The notes below the pieces were generated by a model. That model was not told where the DNA came from. It was given only the letters and a program-made list of their open reading frames with translations, and did no database searches. Positions 1-11,289 of a stretch of DNA of 64,000 bases are shown piece by piece. Origin of the DNA: Paguma larvata (taxonomy: Eukaryota; Chordata; Mammalia; Carnivora; Viverridae); the NCBI GenBank assembly GCA_030068075.1, contig CM057829.1:80969132-81033131 (forward strand). Direction: 5' to 3'. Both the position numbers and the translations under genes were made by a program. Within the stretch, counting starts at the first letter, position 1, and each line of letters starts with the position of its first letter.

Positions 1-455
1 TCCATGTAAAGAAATCGACAGATCCCTGGGAAAATTATAGGGTCCTCCCAAGGTTACTTTTCTCAAACATACTTAAACATTGAAATCTGCATCAATGATC
101 CTCTTCTTGTCGACAAAGAGCATCCACTGTGTCAGACTTTGACCTTGATGACTTCAGGACAAAGAACTTGCCAGGCCAGGATTTCAAATCAAGTAGTCCC
201 AGAGAGTTCAGTTATTACTTGACAATGCACACATATGCTTGCGAAAGCCATATATGAAAACATTGATTCTACTCATATGTCTTTGTAAATGAGGTTATTT
301 GTGTATGGAGTCACTGAAACCAATGAAAATATCAAACTTAGATGTCAAGGACAGCATGCATGCCTCCAAATTAGTGACAATTTGATATTTTTTAAAGCTG
401 AATAATATCAGATTCTTATTGATATTTTCCTTGAGGCAGAATCTGTTACTTTTAC
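1..455. other. unique AT-rich DNA, no gene seen
   Basis: I see no repeat, RNA gene or coding signal here. The sequence is AT-rich and has no long open frame. Confidence 0.5.
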
Positions 456-684
456 TTTTTTTTAATGTTTATTTATTTTTGAGAGAGAGAGATGGAGAGA
501 GAGACAAAGACAGAATGTGCATAGGGGAGGGCCAGAGAGAGAGAGAGAGAGACAGAATCTGTAGCAGGCTCAGGCTCTGAGCTGTCAGCACAGAGCCCAA
601 CGTGGGGCTTGAACTCACAAGTCATGAGATCATGACCTGAGCCTAAGCCAGACACTTAACCAACTGAGCCACCCCGATGCCCCT
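456..684 (-). mobile_element. feliform CanSINE, full length
   Basis: The tRNA-derived head lies at the right (gagccacccc near 670) and the A-rich tail at the left (T-run with aatgtttatttatt), so the element is on the minus strand. The feliform body 'gctctgagctgtcagcacag' is clear, and a GA-rich tract corresponds to the CT-rich 3' part. No clear TSD was found. The short minus-strand frame over it is SINE sequence, not a gene. Confidence 0.95.
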
Positions 685-1369
685 AGGATTTATTTGTTAT
701 ATTTGCAAACTTTGGATCTTAAATTTTGGGTGACTTAAAATTTTTAGTAAGCATTCTTTAATTATAAATACATGGGAGCAAGAAAGACAGAAACCTTTGA
801 AGATTTCTTTCATGTTTTGTCTCTACAATTTTGTGATTGAATAGTCAGATATAACAGTTACAAAGTTACATTTCCCAAAGTTAAATAGGCACCCCCAAAT
901 GAACAGCAACCTGGACCATCATTATCTCCAGAAAGCTTTGTCTCTAGGTCTCCACAGAGGCAATCTGAACTTCTTCACATATTGGATTTATAACCTGATC
1001 ATGCCTTTTTCCCTCTCAGTAGATGATGTTGATTTCTTCTTCACAGAGAAGTTTCTTCAACTTCCGTCACCAAACTGTAAACTAACATGCACCTGAAGAT
1101 CTACTCTTTCTCCTTTCTCTCCATTTATCATGATGTTTGGTACAAATGACTGGAATCCAGAGGGGGCAGTGCTCTAGCCTCAACCATGCTAATGATAACA
1201 CTTACGAGATGGCAAACCATACAGATACCAGTGTCCTTAAGAGCCTGGGTAGAATTGCGTTATCTTCCCAGTGTGATATCTTCCCGCAGGGACCGATGTG
1301 GGAGAGAAAACAAAATTTCTCTTTCCTTCAAGTCCTGGTAGTGTAAAGTTCTTTTGTTACAGTGATTTA
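685..1369. other. unique intergenic or intronic DNA
   Basis: No recognised repeat. Two plus-strand frames of 65 and 69 codons show no domain, signal peptide or splice context, and I do not call them genes. Confidence 0.45.
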
Positions 1370-2430
1370 GCTTTTACTCGAATTAATTCACTAAGGTTTT
1401 GTCACTTTCTGTATGATCTCATCCATTGCAGTGTCTTCAATTATTTTCAAATGTTACTAATTCTGGTATCAATCTCCACAGCCCAGAGCTGCACATCTAA
1501 ATGCCCCGGTGGATACTTGGATAACTCATAGAAATTAAAATTCATCAGGTCCACACCTTAATCGATCTCTTTTTACTCAAACTTTTATTTCTCCTCTGTA
1601 GTCCATCTCGATGGGGGGGTGCCATCAGCAACCCAGTGACTAGGATAGAAATCTTAGATTAGTCTTCAACTTTTCTCTTTCTCATACCACTCATGTCCAG
1701 ATAAAAGAAATTGTATGTAGTCTACTTCCGAAAATCACACAAAACCAACCACTTCTCTGCATGTCCCTTGTCAAGAATACAGAATGCTGTTATATCTTCC
1801 TTGTGTTGCTTCAATCAGCCTCCTACCACTTTCGCTCATTACAGTCTTGTCCTTCTCTAGTTCATCCTCCACAGTGCTTAGAGTAAGATTTTTACAAGGC
1901 AAAGCTAACTAAAATACTGCAAAGATTCTCCGAAGTTCTTCAATAGAGTCGAGCTTTCTTAGTAGGACTTACAAGGTCCTGCATAATCTGGCCCTGGTCA
2001 CTTTTCCACTGTTATCAATTGTTTCTACATTCCCCGTATGTCAAATTCTAGCTACGTGAGCCTCTTGGAGTTCTGCAACTACTCTCTCTTAAAATCACAA
2101 CTTCAAGTGATCTCTTTCCTATGCTAAAAACAAACTCCTCCTCATCAAGTGGCTAATGACTACTTCTTCAGGTTTCAACTAAGAGGCAGATTCCACAAAA
2201 TGTCATGCTTAATTCTTTCAAGCCTGGGCTCGATGCTCCCCCTATGTGAAAGAGTGAGCTGCCTTCACATTAAATAGCACCAGTCACATTGCATTCTAAT
2301 GTCTCTTTACTGTTCTTCCTGTCACTGGAGGGGACAATGTCTTACGTATTCTGGATGCTCTATACTCTGCTACCTCCATGTCTATTACTAGCACATAGTA
2401 GAAGTTCAATAATGACATAAAATAGGAATA
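1370..2430 (+). mobile_element. LINE-2 (L2) relic, 3' portion
   Basis: This roughly 1 kb stretch follows the L2 consensus in order. It has a 'ctccacagcccagagctgc' segment near 1475, a 'cccagtgactagg' segment near 1634 and 'ccacagtgcttagagtaaga' near 1870. 'tacaaggtcctgcataatct' follows near 1970, and the terminal 'agcacatagtagaagttcaa' lies near 2391. The reading frame is broken throughout, so this is an ancient dead copy. Boundaries are approximate; divergence is high, but the order and spacing of several blocks make the call fairly safe. Confidence 0.75.
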
Positions 2431-2535
2431 AACTGTGCACATCCTTTTGCTTGAGTTTGCTTTAACACACTTTCTTGGAAAGAGTTCATAGCTTTTATTA
2501 ACTTCTCGCAAAATCCGTGGTCTCAAAATAATGAT

Positions 2536-2748
2536 GGGGCGCCTAGGTGGCTCAATTGGTTAAGCGCCGACTTTGGCTCAGGTCATGATCTCACAGTTTA
2601 TGGGTTCGAGCCCCATGTTGGGCTCTGTGCTGTTGATAGCTCAGAGCCTGGAGCCTGCTTCAGATTCTATGTCACCCTCTCTCTCTGCCCCTCCCCTGCT
2701 CATGCTCTGTCTCCCAAAAGTAATTAAATGTTAAAAAAACACAAAAAA
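2536..2748 (+). mobile_element. feliform CanSINE, full length
   Basis: It starts ggggcgcctaggtggctcaa and continues through tRNA A- and B-box-like segments. It then has the feliform body with 'gcctgcttcagattct', a CT-rich stretch and an A-rich tail. One small insertion (gttgatagctcagagcc) is seen in the body. No clear TSD was found. Confidence 0.95.
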
Positions 2749-3120
2749 CCCAAAGCATCCTTGCATGCCTGCAGTATGCTGTTAAAACATTGTGAGATAT
2801 AGCTTTTCAGATTCCAACAGTATATAAAAATAAACTTTCCCCCGTATATCTGTACAAATGGTCAATTGAAGTAACCACAGATCATTATCTCTTTACTTCA
2901 AAAGTAAAAAAATATATAAATATCACTTCCCTAACACACATATATATGCACACAAGGATGGACACACACACAATACACTTTTTGGGAATCCCTTTTGTAG
3001 CAATGAACAAGGGAATTGGCATGAAAAAATTTGAAGGCTTTCAAGAACCTATGGTTCAAAAGCACAAGAGGAAAAAGAGCTATGAAAATCAAAAATAGTT
3101 CAGTGAATTTGGTTCAGGGA
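2749..3120. other. unique AT-rich DNA
   Basis: No gene or recognised element. A short alternating purine-pyrimidine stretch with acacacata and atatatgcacac lies at about 2935-2972. Confidence 0.4.
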
Positions 3121-3124
3121 CAAA

Positions 3125-3320
3125 ATCAAGATTGGGTTGATTTACTTGTTTCTTAAACTTTTTTTTTTTTTTTTTTTGCAGTAGACTCACAAGAAGTTGT
3201 AAAATTCATTCAGAAAGGTTCCATTTGCTCATCAGCCAGCTTCTCCCAGTAGGAGCATTTCACATAACTATACTGTGTTATCAAAACCAGGAAATGAGTT
3301 ACTTCTTATTAATTTTCTCC
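3125..3320 (-). mobile_element. old L1M 3' fragment
   Basis: After a T-run, blocks resembling the antisense of old mammalian L1 3' ends appear in order: 'gcagtagactcacaagaagt', a 'catcagccagcttctcccagt' block, then 'cataactatactgtgttatc' and 'aaaaccaggaaatga'. I infer minus orientation from how this block usually lies in L1. The exact subfamily is not resolved. Confidence 0.5.
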
Positions 3321-3405
3321 ATAGAAAATACTCTGTTTCACAACTGAATCTCTTATTTTTACTACACGAAACTAAATTTGAATAATTCAGAAATCATTTG
3401 CATTA

Positions 3406-3612
3406 TATTTATTGAGCACTTTAACGTGTATCAGAGAATATACTAAGTATTGCAAACCCTAAAATGAATCCCCTGTAGTAGATATTAATATTCTCCAGTA
3501 GATAGAGGATGAAACTAAGGCACAGAGAGGTTGAGCAACGTGTTAAGGTCACACAGGCAGTGAGTTTGAAGGCTGGGCTTGTGAACGCTATTCTTACTGA
3601 CTGCAAAGCCCG
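3406..3612 (-). mobile_element. MIR element
   Basis: The left end reads 'tatttattgagcact'. The core reads 'gaaactaaggcacagagagg', then 'ttaaggtcacacaggcagtg'. This is the reverse complement of the MIR consensus, so the element is on the minus strand. It is heavily diverged, as expected for a mammal-wide repeat. Confidence 0.85.
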
Positions 3613-4923
3613 CAGCCCTAAAGCACCACACTTGACTGTTGATCTACTTCCAAAAATGCTTTCTGTCTTTGGAAGGGTTAAAGATTAATGGACCATCTCT
3701 CATTATGAATTAGATTAAGCTGCCTATTAGCTTGCTTGCATTCTTCTAAAACAGATCTAAGATCTGTGTCCCTTGAGTAAGAGAGGAAAATCAGGAAAGG
3801 AAGAAAAAAAAAAGATTATGTTTATCATGCCGGGGTGGGTGGAAGGTCAGGAGGGAAAAGCAAAGGAAAGAAAGGGAGGCAGGTTGTTTCGAGGGCACCT
3901 AGATGTGAGGTTCACCTCGGAAGGTACCACCTAGAAAAGTGGTAGGAAACTGAAGCCTCCCATCAAATATCTCAAAGTACTGCCCCAAACAGGTTCCGAA
4001 TCCAAGAAGAAGAATTCAAGTCTTTTCATCACGCCCTTGCAATACAGTCCTCCTGGATCTGGACTCAAGACACACTACAAGCACATTAATCTTTCATTCC
4101 AGATTTTATGGGTCAATTCTAACTCTGATTATGCTGGTCTCATAGGTTCTAGACATAAAACATAAATATCCTGGAAATTTCAGTATTATGTATTAGCTTG
4201 ACAAAATTCTTAAACGTATGTCTCAATTTTTCATACCAGATTGTTTCATGGCAATTGTCACCCACAACCTGGTCCAAACCAAACACCTCCATGCTTTATC
4301 CCTGCGGCTGCCATGAGGTCAGAGTATTTCGATTCATTTGATATTTAAATTAAACATACAGACAGTTACAACATCCCTTTTCCGTGAAGATGCATTTTGA
4401 AATCCTAACAGTTGCTTTCTATATCACTTGGAGACTCAAACTGTTCCAAAGGTAGGCTTTGCCTGTACTCTCTGATTTGACTGTCAACACCTTATCCTGT
4501 AAACATTTTTCTCCACAGAGTAGTTCATGGTGAGGAAAAATCCATCATTTCGTTCTTAGCATAATTGGTGGTATACATCACAAGACAAATTCCTCCTTCC
4601 TCTTGTTATTGGCAGATGTCTTAATTAATCTTTCTTTCATATTAACGAAAGCCTCAACTGCAGGACTTCCCCAACTCTTAAAAAAAATCTTCGGTAAAGT
4701 TAATAACCTCAGAGAGTTTGCAAAGCTAGTATGGAATTTACAGAACAAAGCTGTGAAGAGCCACAGGCCTTCTCTAATAAAGACATCGCTTGTTTCTACT
4801 GCATAGTTTTGCTTACACAGCTTTATAGATGTTCTCTCTGTCTTGAGGGTACTAAGCCCATTCAAATGCCCTATTTTTCTTCTAATTGCTTTTCTGCCAC
4901 TGGCTTGTTAGCAAGTCTCACCA

Positions 4924-4924
<1 letters not shown>
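3613..4924. other. unique DNA, no gene called
   Basis: There is a purine-rich patch at about 3780-3890. Two overlapping frames of 95 and 67 codons lie on opposite strands at 4578-4865; mutual overlap and lack of any domain argue against coding. No repeat was recognised with confidence. Confidence 0.4.
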
Positions 4925-4974
<50 letters not shown>

Positions 4975-4990
4975 AATGCGCACACAACAA

Positions 4991-5028
<38 letters not shown>
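4925..5028. repeat. (CA)n microsatellite, interrupted
   Basis: Two CA runs (about 4925-4972 and 4999-5028) flank a short interruption that contains gcgcacac and acgcgcgcac. The whole tract is close to strictly alternating pyrimidine-purine. It is likely length-polymorphic. Confidence 0.97.
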
Positions 5029-5030
<2 letters not shown>

Positions 5031-7416
5031 CCTTCCCCTACTATATAGTATTTACCTCCATCCCATCAAGTTCGTCTGCCTCAGGATGTAGGGAACACAC
5101 TGCTCCTTAAAACTCCAGCAGAAATGTGCATATCTGAACCTTCCTGCTATGTTTATAAGCTCTGTCAGTTTCTCCTTCTCTTTTCTTTGTGTTCTGTGAT
5201 ATTCAGCACTTTCTGCAAAGAATGTAATGAAAAAAAAATAAGAAGATCAAAGAAGGTGCTTATCGCCAGCGACATGTCCAAACAGGCACTCTGGCCTTCT
5301 CTAATATGCTCTTCTAATTTGCTCCCGAGCCCAGGCCTGGAAGAAAAGCATCTTGAGGAAGTTTTCTTCCATGGGCCGAGCCATCTGCTAATGCGGGCCT
5401 GTGCCAGTAATTTACAAGTAATGGTTTACAGCTGTGAACCCTGGCTTCTGAGCTGTTTTGGTCATTTAGTAATTACAACAGTTTCATTAACATTTAAAGG
5501 GAATAGTCTGCTCAATATCAATTAGGGAGTATCTGCAACCATGTAGCTCCATTTTCATATTTGCATTTGACATTTAATATTCTGCACACATAAATTCTTG
5601 GTCTTGAAAATGCATTGCCACAGAAGGTCAAAATTAATCCAGAGCCCATTTCTACCTAGCTCTACTAAGCTTTAGGAAATATTTCTGCAGAGAGTGGGAA
5701 CATAAAAGGTTATTTTGGGGCGGTTTTACACATCTGAACATTTAAGTACTTTTCCCCACCACTAAAGTTAAGGTTACAGAGTTCTCCTCAATTCTTGTTA
5801 TATCTCCTGTATTCTGGGGACATTCCAGACTTATCTAAGGCAGATTTGCATAGTATTAAGCAGAAAGATGACATCTATTACTTGCAAATCTTACATAACT
5901 GCAGTGATATTTAACTTTAATATTTGAGGGTGTTGGGGGGGTGCTGTGGATTTCAACACTTAATAAATAGAACTAGACTATGACCAAAAAAAAAATCTTT
6001 CAAAGATCATTTACATCAGGAAATAGGTTTTGATCTCTAATTAAATTGTTGAGCAAAGTGTGGTTATGCTGGGGTTTATGTCAGAAGCAACAAGAGCCCC
6101 ATGGTGATTTGAATTTCATGTGGCCGAGGATAGTCCACGAATTTGATCCCTGATGGTAAATGATTTTTGTAGAGGGCAGAGTGAGAAAGATAGAGCAAAT
6201 TATGAGGGAGCTGAAGGTTTTTAGAGGAGCAGAAAATCCAAAGCTGCCATGAGGAGAGAGAGGAATGGTTTGAGATTTTTAGGGGCAGATCACAGAAGTT
6301 GCCACTCAGAGTGGTTTGCGTTACAGAGGTTAAAACAGTTCAGGCTGAAGTCTGGGGTTTCTTTTGGCCCTTTGTTCCCAGGGTCTGCCTGTGATACAAG
6401 GTGTATCATTGAGCATGCACCATTATTCCAAGGGTCTGAGATAGAGAAGAGCCCAATGAAAGGAGAGTGATGAAGAGCTCCTTGAAAAACATCCCCGTGG
6501 GCCAGTATAATTGGATTCCATGCAGGTATGTGCAGACAGGAAACACGACTTACCTGATGGGGCAGAATCTGCCTCCTGTGATATGTTAATGTGCATCTAA
6601 TGCACTGTTTTTAAATAATGCAAAAGAGATCTATATGCATACACAACAAGGAGGATTAGGATACTAGATAAAAAGGAAAACAGTCTTCTGTCAATAGAGA
6701 AGGTCAAAATTCATAAGTAGCTGACAAGGGGACCTGCTATCATAGGAAGGCTTGCTGTGTGTTGCCTTCGGATACTTAGTGTCTTCCTGAGCTTCAGCAG
6801 GTTTTCCAAACAGGCTTTCCTGCTAGACCAGCCTTTCTAATTCCTTCTGAAAGCCAAGCTGTTATTTAGAGACCTTATATTCCCCTATATTTATCTAGGA
6901 ACGTTCCCATGAAAGTTTGAGTGTTAATACTATTCACGATCCTCTGCTCCTCAAGTCGATAGAATGACTTTAGGAACACAGGTGAGGTGCAAATCAGTGA
7001 TGATGGCAGGGACTCTGTGTGTGCTAGGGCCTTGAGGTTTGGAAAGAAGTCCTACTTCCCACCTCCTGGGACCTAGCCTTGGGCAGTTGCAAGAGGTGGA
7101 AAGGAGCAGGGCCAGCAAGCAGGGAAATATTCTGAGCAGATCATTTAGATTGTCTTCAACATTTGTATCAGGTAATTCATGTAATCTACTGAAAATCAGG
7201 CATATTTTATAAAACAAATCATTCAGGGCCAGTTTCATTCAACATGCATAAAAGACATTGTCTCACATATTTCTTGGCTCCTCCAGAACCTACTTGCAAC
7301 GACTACCGATTGCTTATTAGACCCATCCAGAAGATTTGCTCTATCTTGTCAAATGCTTTATAATTAGCTTCACATCGCTATGCATCTCCAGTTCGTTTCT
7401 GTTTTTATAATATTTT
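5029..7416. other. mostly unique DNA
   Basis: No SINE or LINE was recognised. A 133-codon plus frame (5124-5525) has no recognisable domain and partly overlaps a candidate regulatory stretch (5290-5560). A G-run lies near 5935-5942. The frames at 6249-6470 and 6951-7238 show no coding evidence. Confidence 0.45.
5290..5560. promoter_or_regulatory. candidate conserved noncoding element
   Basis: This is a repeat-free stretch with a CAGCTG E-box (5429-5434), a TAATTA homeodomain-type core (5470-5475) and a second 'caattag' near 5519. It looks like the low-decay sequence typical of developmental enhancers, but conservation was not measured. The call is inference only. Confidence 0.25.
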
Positions 7417-7427
7417 ACCCCCCCCCC
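7417..7427. repeat. poly(C) run
   Basis: About ten C residues follow 'tatttta'. It is a simple homopolymer in otherwise unique DNA. Confidence 0.8.
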
Positions 7428-7888
7428 ACAACTAGGGTATTCAAGGGGACAGAGTCAGAATCGTCTACTTTTCTATGCTCAAAGTTCCCAGCTGATCCCA
7501 GCAAGTTATTACCAGCTCTCAAAATATGTTCAGGCAAGCAAAAAAGGAGGCCTAATGATCAGAGAAATCAATAAAAATAAATAAATAAATCCAGCCTCTA
7601 AGACTGAAGGTCAGGAGCATGACTTTAGTTTCTAAAAAATCTACAGCACAGAATGAAACAAAGTCCCAAACACAGGAATTGGAGACCCTGAGTTACCAGA
7701 GGAACATGGATCTTGGGACCCAGGGACACATTCCTCAGTTTGTCAAGTCATCGGATAAGCAACTTATTCCATTGGCTCATGCTTATAGAAAGGAAGCTTA
7801 GTGTCTCTTTTGGAACTTCAGGTATTTGAAGCAGATGGATGAAATCAGAGCCCTGATTCCAGAGGTCATGTTTCTGGACAAAGGGATG
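7428..7888. other. unique DNA
   Basis: No gene or element was recognised. A short (AAAT)n run lies at about 7572-7590. Confidence 0.4.
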
Positions 7889-8072
7889 TAAAAGAAAGAA
7901 AGAAAGACAGAAAGAAAGATAGAAAGAAAGAAAGAAAGAAAGAAGGAAGGAGGAAGGAAGGAAGGAAGGAAGGAAGGAAGGAAGGAAGGAGAGAGAGAGA
8001 GGGAGGAGGAAGGAAGGGAGGAAGAAAGGAAGAAAGAAAGGAAGAAAGAAAGAGAAGAAAAAAATAAGAGGA
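7889..8072. repeat. (GAAA)n/(GGAA)n polypurine tract
   Basis: About 180 bases are almost all purine on the plus strand. The tract passes from GAAA units through GGAA units to GA and GGA variants. The opposite strand gives a false Ser/Leu/Phe-rich 124-codon frame. The tract is expected to be highly mutable. Confidence 0.97.
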
Positions 8073-8106
8073 TTACAGGACATGTGAATAATTAACAATA
8101 TATTAA

Positions 8107-8115
8107 AAAGCTCTG
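8107..8115 (+). repeat. left TSD of SINE
   Basis: The nine-base sequence aaagctctg recurs exactly at 8355-8363. It marks the insertion point of the SINE between the two copies. Confidence 0.85.
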
Positions 8116-8281
8116 GGGGCACTTGAGTGACTCAGTCGGTTAAGCATCTGACTCTTGATTTTCAGGTCATGATCTCACAGTGTGTGGGATCCAGCCCCCT
8201 GTCTGGCTCTGCACTGACAGCGTGGAGCCTACTTGGGATTCTCTCTCTGCTTTCTCTTTCCCTCTCCTGCATGCTCTCATG

Positions 8282-8317
<36 letters not shown>

Positions 8318-8354
8318 TTCTCAAATAAATAAACTTAAGAAAAAAGAAAGAAAG
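8116..8354 (+). mobile_element. feliform CanSINE, 'tgggattct' subfamily
   Basis: A tRNA-like head (gactcagtcggttaagcatc) is followed by 'gactcttgatttt' and 'cttgggattct', which mark the second feliform subfamily. A long CT tract (about 8280-8321) and an A-rich tail grading into GAAA units follow. Exact 9-base TSDs (aaagctctg) flank it. Confidence 0.96.
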
Positions 8355-8363
8355 AAAGCTCTG

Positions 8364-8821
8364 TCTGGATTTCATTGACCTTGGCAAAGAGTAGGCCAGC
8401 CCTAGTATCTTAGGGCAATGTCAGTCACAGTTCTGGGGTCCTGGGAAAGATTGGGATAAAGAGATCCTACAGTAGCTAGCAAAAATAAATTCAAAAGCTT
8501 GGGTTGTGAAGAACAAATATTTCAACCCCAGAAGACACTGAAAAAAAATCAGTCAAGGGCTCAGTAATGTAATGACAGGGGGAGAGGAGAACTGAGATCC
8601 AAGAAGTGGAGTGGTAGGTCATTACAGGAATAAAAATGAGCCGGATTCTGAGTCCATGTAGACTAACTCATAGCTTCTCAAGGTAGCTATGTCTCAGGCT
8701 CAGGTTGGGGTGAGCCCTCATCATGGGTAGAGCTGAAGCTATAGGATAATGGCCTTGGTCATCTTGGAGAGATATCCAGTCACTTATGACCATAATCTCT
8801 TCATGGTTGATCAAACTGCAA
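8364..8821. other. unique DNA
   Basis: No gene or recognised repeat. Confidence 0.4.
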
Positions 8822-8833
8822 TCTGAACCACTT

Positions 8834-8836
<3 letters not shown>

Positions 8837-8872
<36 letters not shown>

Positions 8873-9069
8873 TTTTAATGTTTATTTTTGAGAGACACAG
8901 AGAGAGACTGAGTGGGGGAGGGGCAGAGAGAGACACACACAGACTCTGAAGCAGGCTTCAGGCTCTGAGCTGTCAGCAGAGAGCCCGATGCAGGGCTTGA
9001 ACTCACGAACTGCGAGATCATGACCTGAGCCGAAGTCTGATGCATAACCAACTGAGCCACCCAGGTGCC
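8837..9069 (-). mobile_element. feliform CanSINE with (TTTA)n tail
   Basis: This is a full-length minus-strand copy with its tRNA head at the right (gagccacccaggtgcc). The A-tail has expanded to about ten TTTA units at 8834-8875. Exact 15-base TSDs, tctgaaccactttta, lie at 8822-8836 and 9070-9084. Clean TSDs indicate a lineage-specific insertion. Confidence 0.97.
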
Positions 9070-9084
9070 TCTGAACCACTTTTA

Positions 9085-9984
9085 ACAAAGCAAAAGTTTA
9101 AAATTTTACAAAGCTTATGAGTGCTTGCATTTTTCTCTCTGTATTAATTAGGGTGATTAGCTGCCAGGGCGTAAAAATGCATACACCTCAATAGAAAACA
9201 AAATAGTGTCTCATATCTTAATTCACCCATGACTCCATGCAGTCACATCCAGCGAGCTGGCTATTTCCAGCGTTGCCTTCACTTTTCTCTTCATTCAAGC
9301 AGGACTGGGTGGGGACCAAGAAGAAGTGGTCAGCACCACTGGGCCAGGACAGAAATCAGTCAGATGTCAGGTGGTGGTTGGAACCAGAGCCCGAATATGA
9401 CATTGAGGAAAGGGATGTTTCATTATGTCTATCTATAGCACATGGAAGCTAAGCAATGTTGTCTCTCTGTTAGAAAAGAGAAAGGGATATTGGTGTAGTA
9501 AATGACTAACACATTTTCTCTTGAAATGATGGAATGCCCAGATAACTAGAGAATGGAAGAAGGAAGAAACATCCACTGAGTATTATGCATTTTATAAATT
9601 TTATATCAGGTTATCTGTTAGAGAATTTTAAAGTATATATAATCCCTCACTCCCCAAATGGGAAGACTAAAGTCTAGAACATTACATAGGGTAAACTTTC
9701 TATAGGTCATACTTGTCAGAGCTCAAGTTGAACTCAAATGTGTCTGTTTCTCAAGAACCTACCAGAAGTCTTCAGTGAACTTTTTTATAACATTATGAAG
9801 ATCAGAGATCAGATTCAGACAAGTCCATATGAATCTATAATGAATGTACATTTGCCACGCATTTGCTTGTGTTTCTGAATTAGCAACTTCTCTCAAGCTA
9901 TGTCCTCAACTGTAAAATGGAGCTTTCGTTATATCTGCAGCTTTGTCATGATCAAATAAATAATAAACAATTTCTAAAACCTTC
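9085..9984. other. unique DNA, possible MIR trace
   Basis: Two overlapping frames of 69 and 71 codons (9229-9452) in different phases show no domain and are not called. A weak MIR-like stretch ('cctcaactgtaaaatggag') lies near 9904-9922. Confidence 0.4.
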
Positions 9985-10135
9985 CTAAATATTGAAATTA
10001 CCTAGGATGCTCATTAAAAAAGTACATAAATTTCAATAGCATCTTTCAAATTCTGATAGATAGGGCCTGAGTTGAAGCCTGGGCATTTGTATTTTTAGGA
10101 AATGGCGTGAGACAGCTGGTGAAACTCAGAACTGA
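9985..10135. mobile_element. MER5-like hAT fragment
   Basis: The segments 'gatgctcattaaaaa' and 'aaattctgatagatagggcc', then 'gcctgggcatttgtattttt', follow the order of the MER5A/B nonautonomous hAT consensus. Terminal repeats are too decayed to place ends or orientation exactly. Confidence 0.55.
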
Positions 10136-10367
10136 GGTACATACATCTACACAGTTCTTATCACTTAATAGCTGTTATCATTAAAATTGCCAGCCTGGTT
10201 ACTTATATTTTCAAATATTATCTGCTCTGAAAGTCCCACCATTAATCACCATTTATCCATTGGGTTACTCCTATTAGTTCATGTTATATTCTCTGGAGCC
10301 CTCTGCAGTATTGAGATACTTATTACTGAGTTTGTACTATGAGAATACTTATACTGAGTTTTCACTA
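10136..10367. other. unique DNA with a short imperfect tandem duplication
   Basis: Most of the stretch is featureless. At about 10318-10376 'actgagtttgtactatgag' is followed by the related 'actgagttttcactatg', an imperfect duplication of about 28 bases. Confidence 0.45.
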
Positions 10368-10376
10368 TGTCTTTCA

Positions 10377-10610
10377 GATGAATTTTCTTTATTTTTTTTA
10401 AATTTTATTTTATTATTTTTTTTTATTTTGAGAAAGAGAGTCAGAGAGTGGGGAAGGGGCAGAGAAAGAGAGGGAGAGAGAGAATTCCAAGCAGATTCCA
10501 CGCTGCCAGTACAGAGCCTGACTCCCGGCTTGATCTCACAAACCACGAGATTATGACCTGAATCGAGATCAAGAGTCAGACGCTTAACTGACTGAGCCAC
10601 TCAGGTGCCC
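10377..10610 (-). mobile_element. feliform CanSINE, 'tgggattct' subfamily
   Basis: On the minus strand the head reads as gggcacctgagtggctcagt. 'gatcaagagtcagacg' (plus strand) marks the second subfamily, together with 'gaattccaagcag'. The poly-A end is AT-rich. Nine-base TSDs tgtctttca lie at 10368-10376 and 10611-10619. Confidence 0.95.
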
Positions 10611-10686
10611 TGTCTTTCACACGGATTTTATAACTTGAGATTGAGCCCTTAACTTCAAGCATAGAAACTAGATCTGGGCTAATTTA

Positions 10687-10895
10687 TTTTTTTTTTAAGT
10701 TTATTTATTTATTTTGAGAGAGAGAGAGAGTGAGAGAGCAGAGAGGAGCAGAGAGAGAGAGGGAGGGAGAAAATCCCAGACTCCACACTGTCAGGACACA
10801 GCCCGACGTGGGGCTCAGACTCATGAACTGTGAGATCATGACCTAAGCTGAGATCAAGAGTCCGATGCTTAACCAACTGAGCCACCCGGGTGCCC
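10687..10895 (-). mobile_element. feliform CanSINE, 'tgggattct' subfamily
   Basis: This full-length minus-strand copy lies 76 bases beyond the previous one. Exact 13-base TSDs, ctgggctaattta, lie at 10674-10686 and 10896-10908. The plus strand shows 'gagatcaagagtccgatgc', which marks the subfamily. Confidence 0.97.
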
Positions 10896-10908
10896 CTGGG
10901 CTAATTTA

Positions 10909-11289
10909 ACTTTAAAAAAAAGTGGCTACAGCATGTTGGATGTTCAGAATCTCTCAGCAGGGAAAGAAGGCATGGACTGGAGAAGCAGGAGTTTGTTTAA
11001 TAACTCTCACCTCATAATCCTGTAACAACTCTACTGTTGCTAGATTCAAACACTACTTGTTCCTCTGCTTTCCACCAAAACTCCCAGCCTAGTCCCTTGT
11101 AGGATTTGTCCTGAAGTCACTTGCCTGTATCTTAGCTATGAGGGAAGCTGAAGAAGTGAGACTCCTATTACCTCGGCCTCTTTCACAACACAGAAGGTGT
11201 GAAACTTCTCAAACATGAAAGAGTATCCAGCTGCTTCATAAAGAGTGAAAATTATCGACCATAACCCCGTTTCTAATGGCTACCTCACT
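10909..11289. other. unique DNA
   Basis: No gene or element recognised. Confidence 0.4.

Noticed and set aside
3150..3181. Polypyrimidine run followed by 'gcag', like a splice acceptor
   Set aside because: It belongs to an old L1 fragment and no exon-like frame follows.
4925..5028. CRISPR-like or satellite array
   Set aside because: Simple dinucleotide repeats without spacers; eukaryotic microsatellite.
5124..5525. 133-codon plus frame with a hydrophobic start
   Set aside because: The hydrophobic stretch could mimic a signal peptide, but the rest has no domain and the base pattern looks noncoding. Coding potential was not measured.
7748..8122. 124-codon minus frame rich in Phe/Ser/Leu
   Set aside because: Encoded by the GAAA/GGAA microsatellite; low-complexity artefact.
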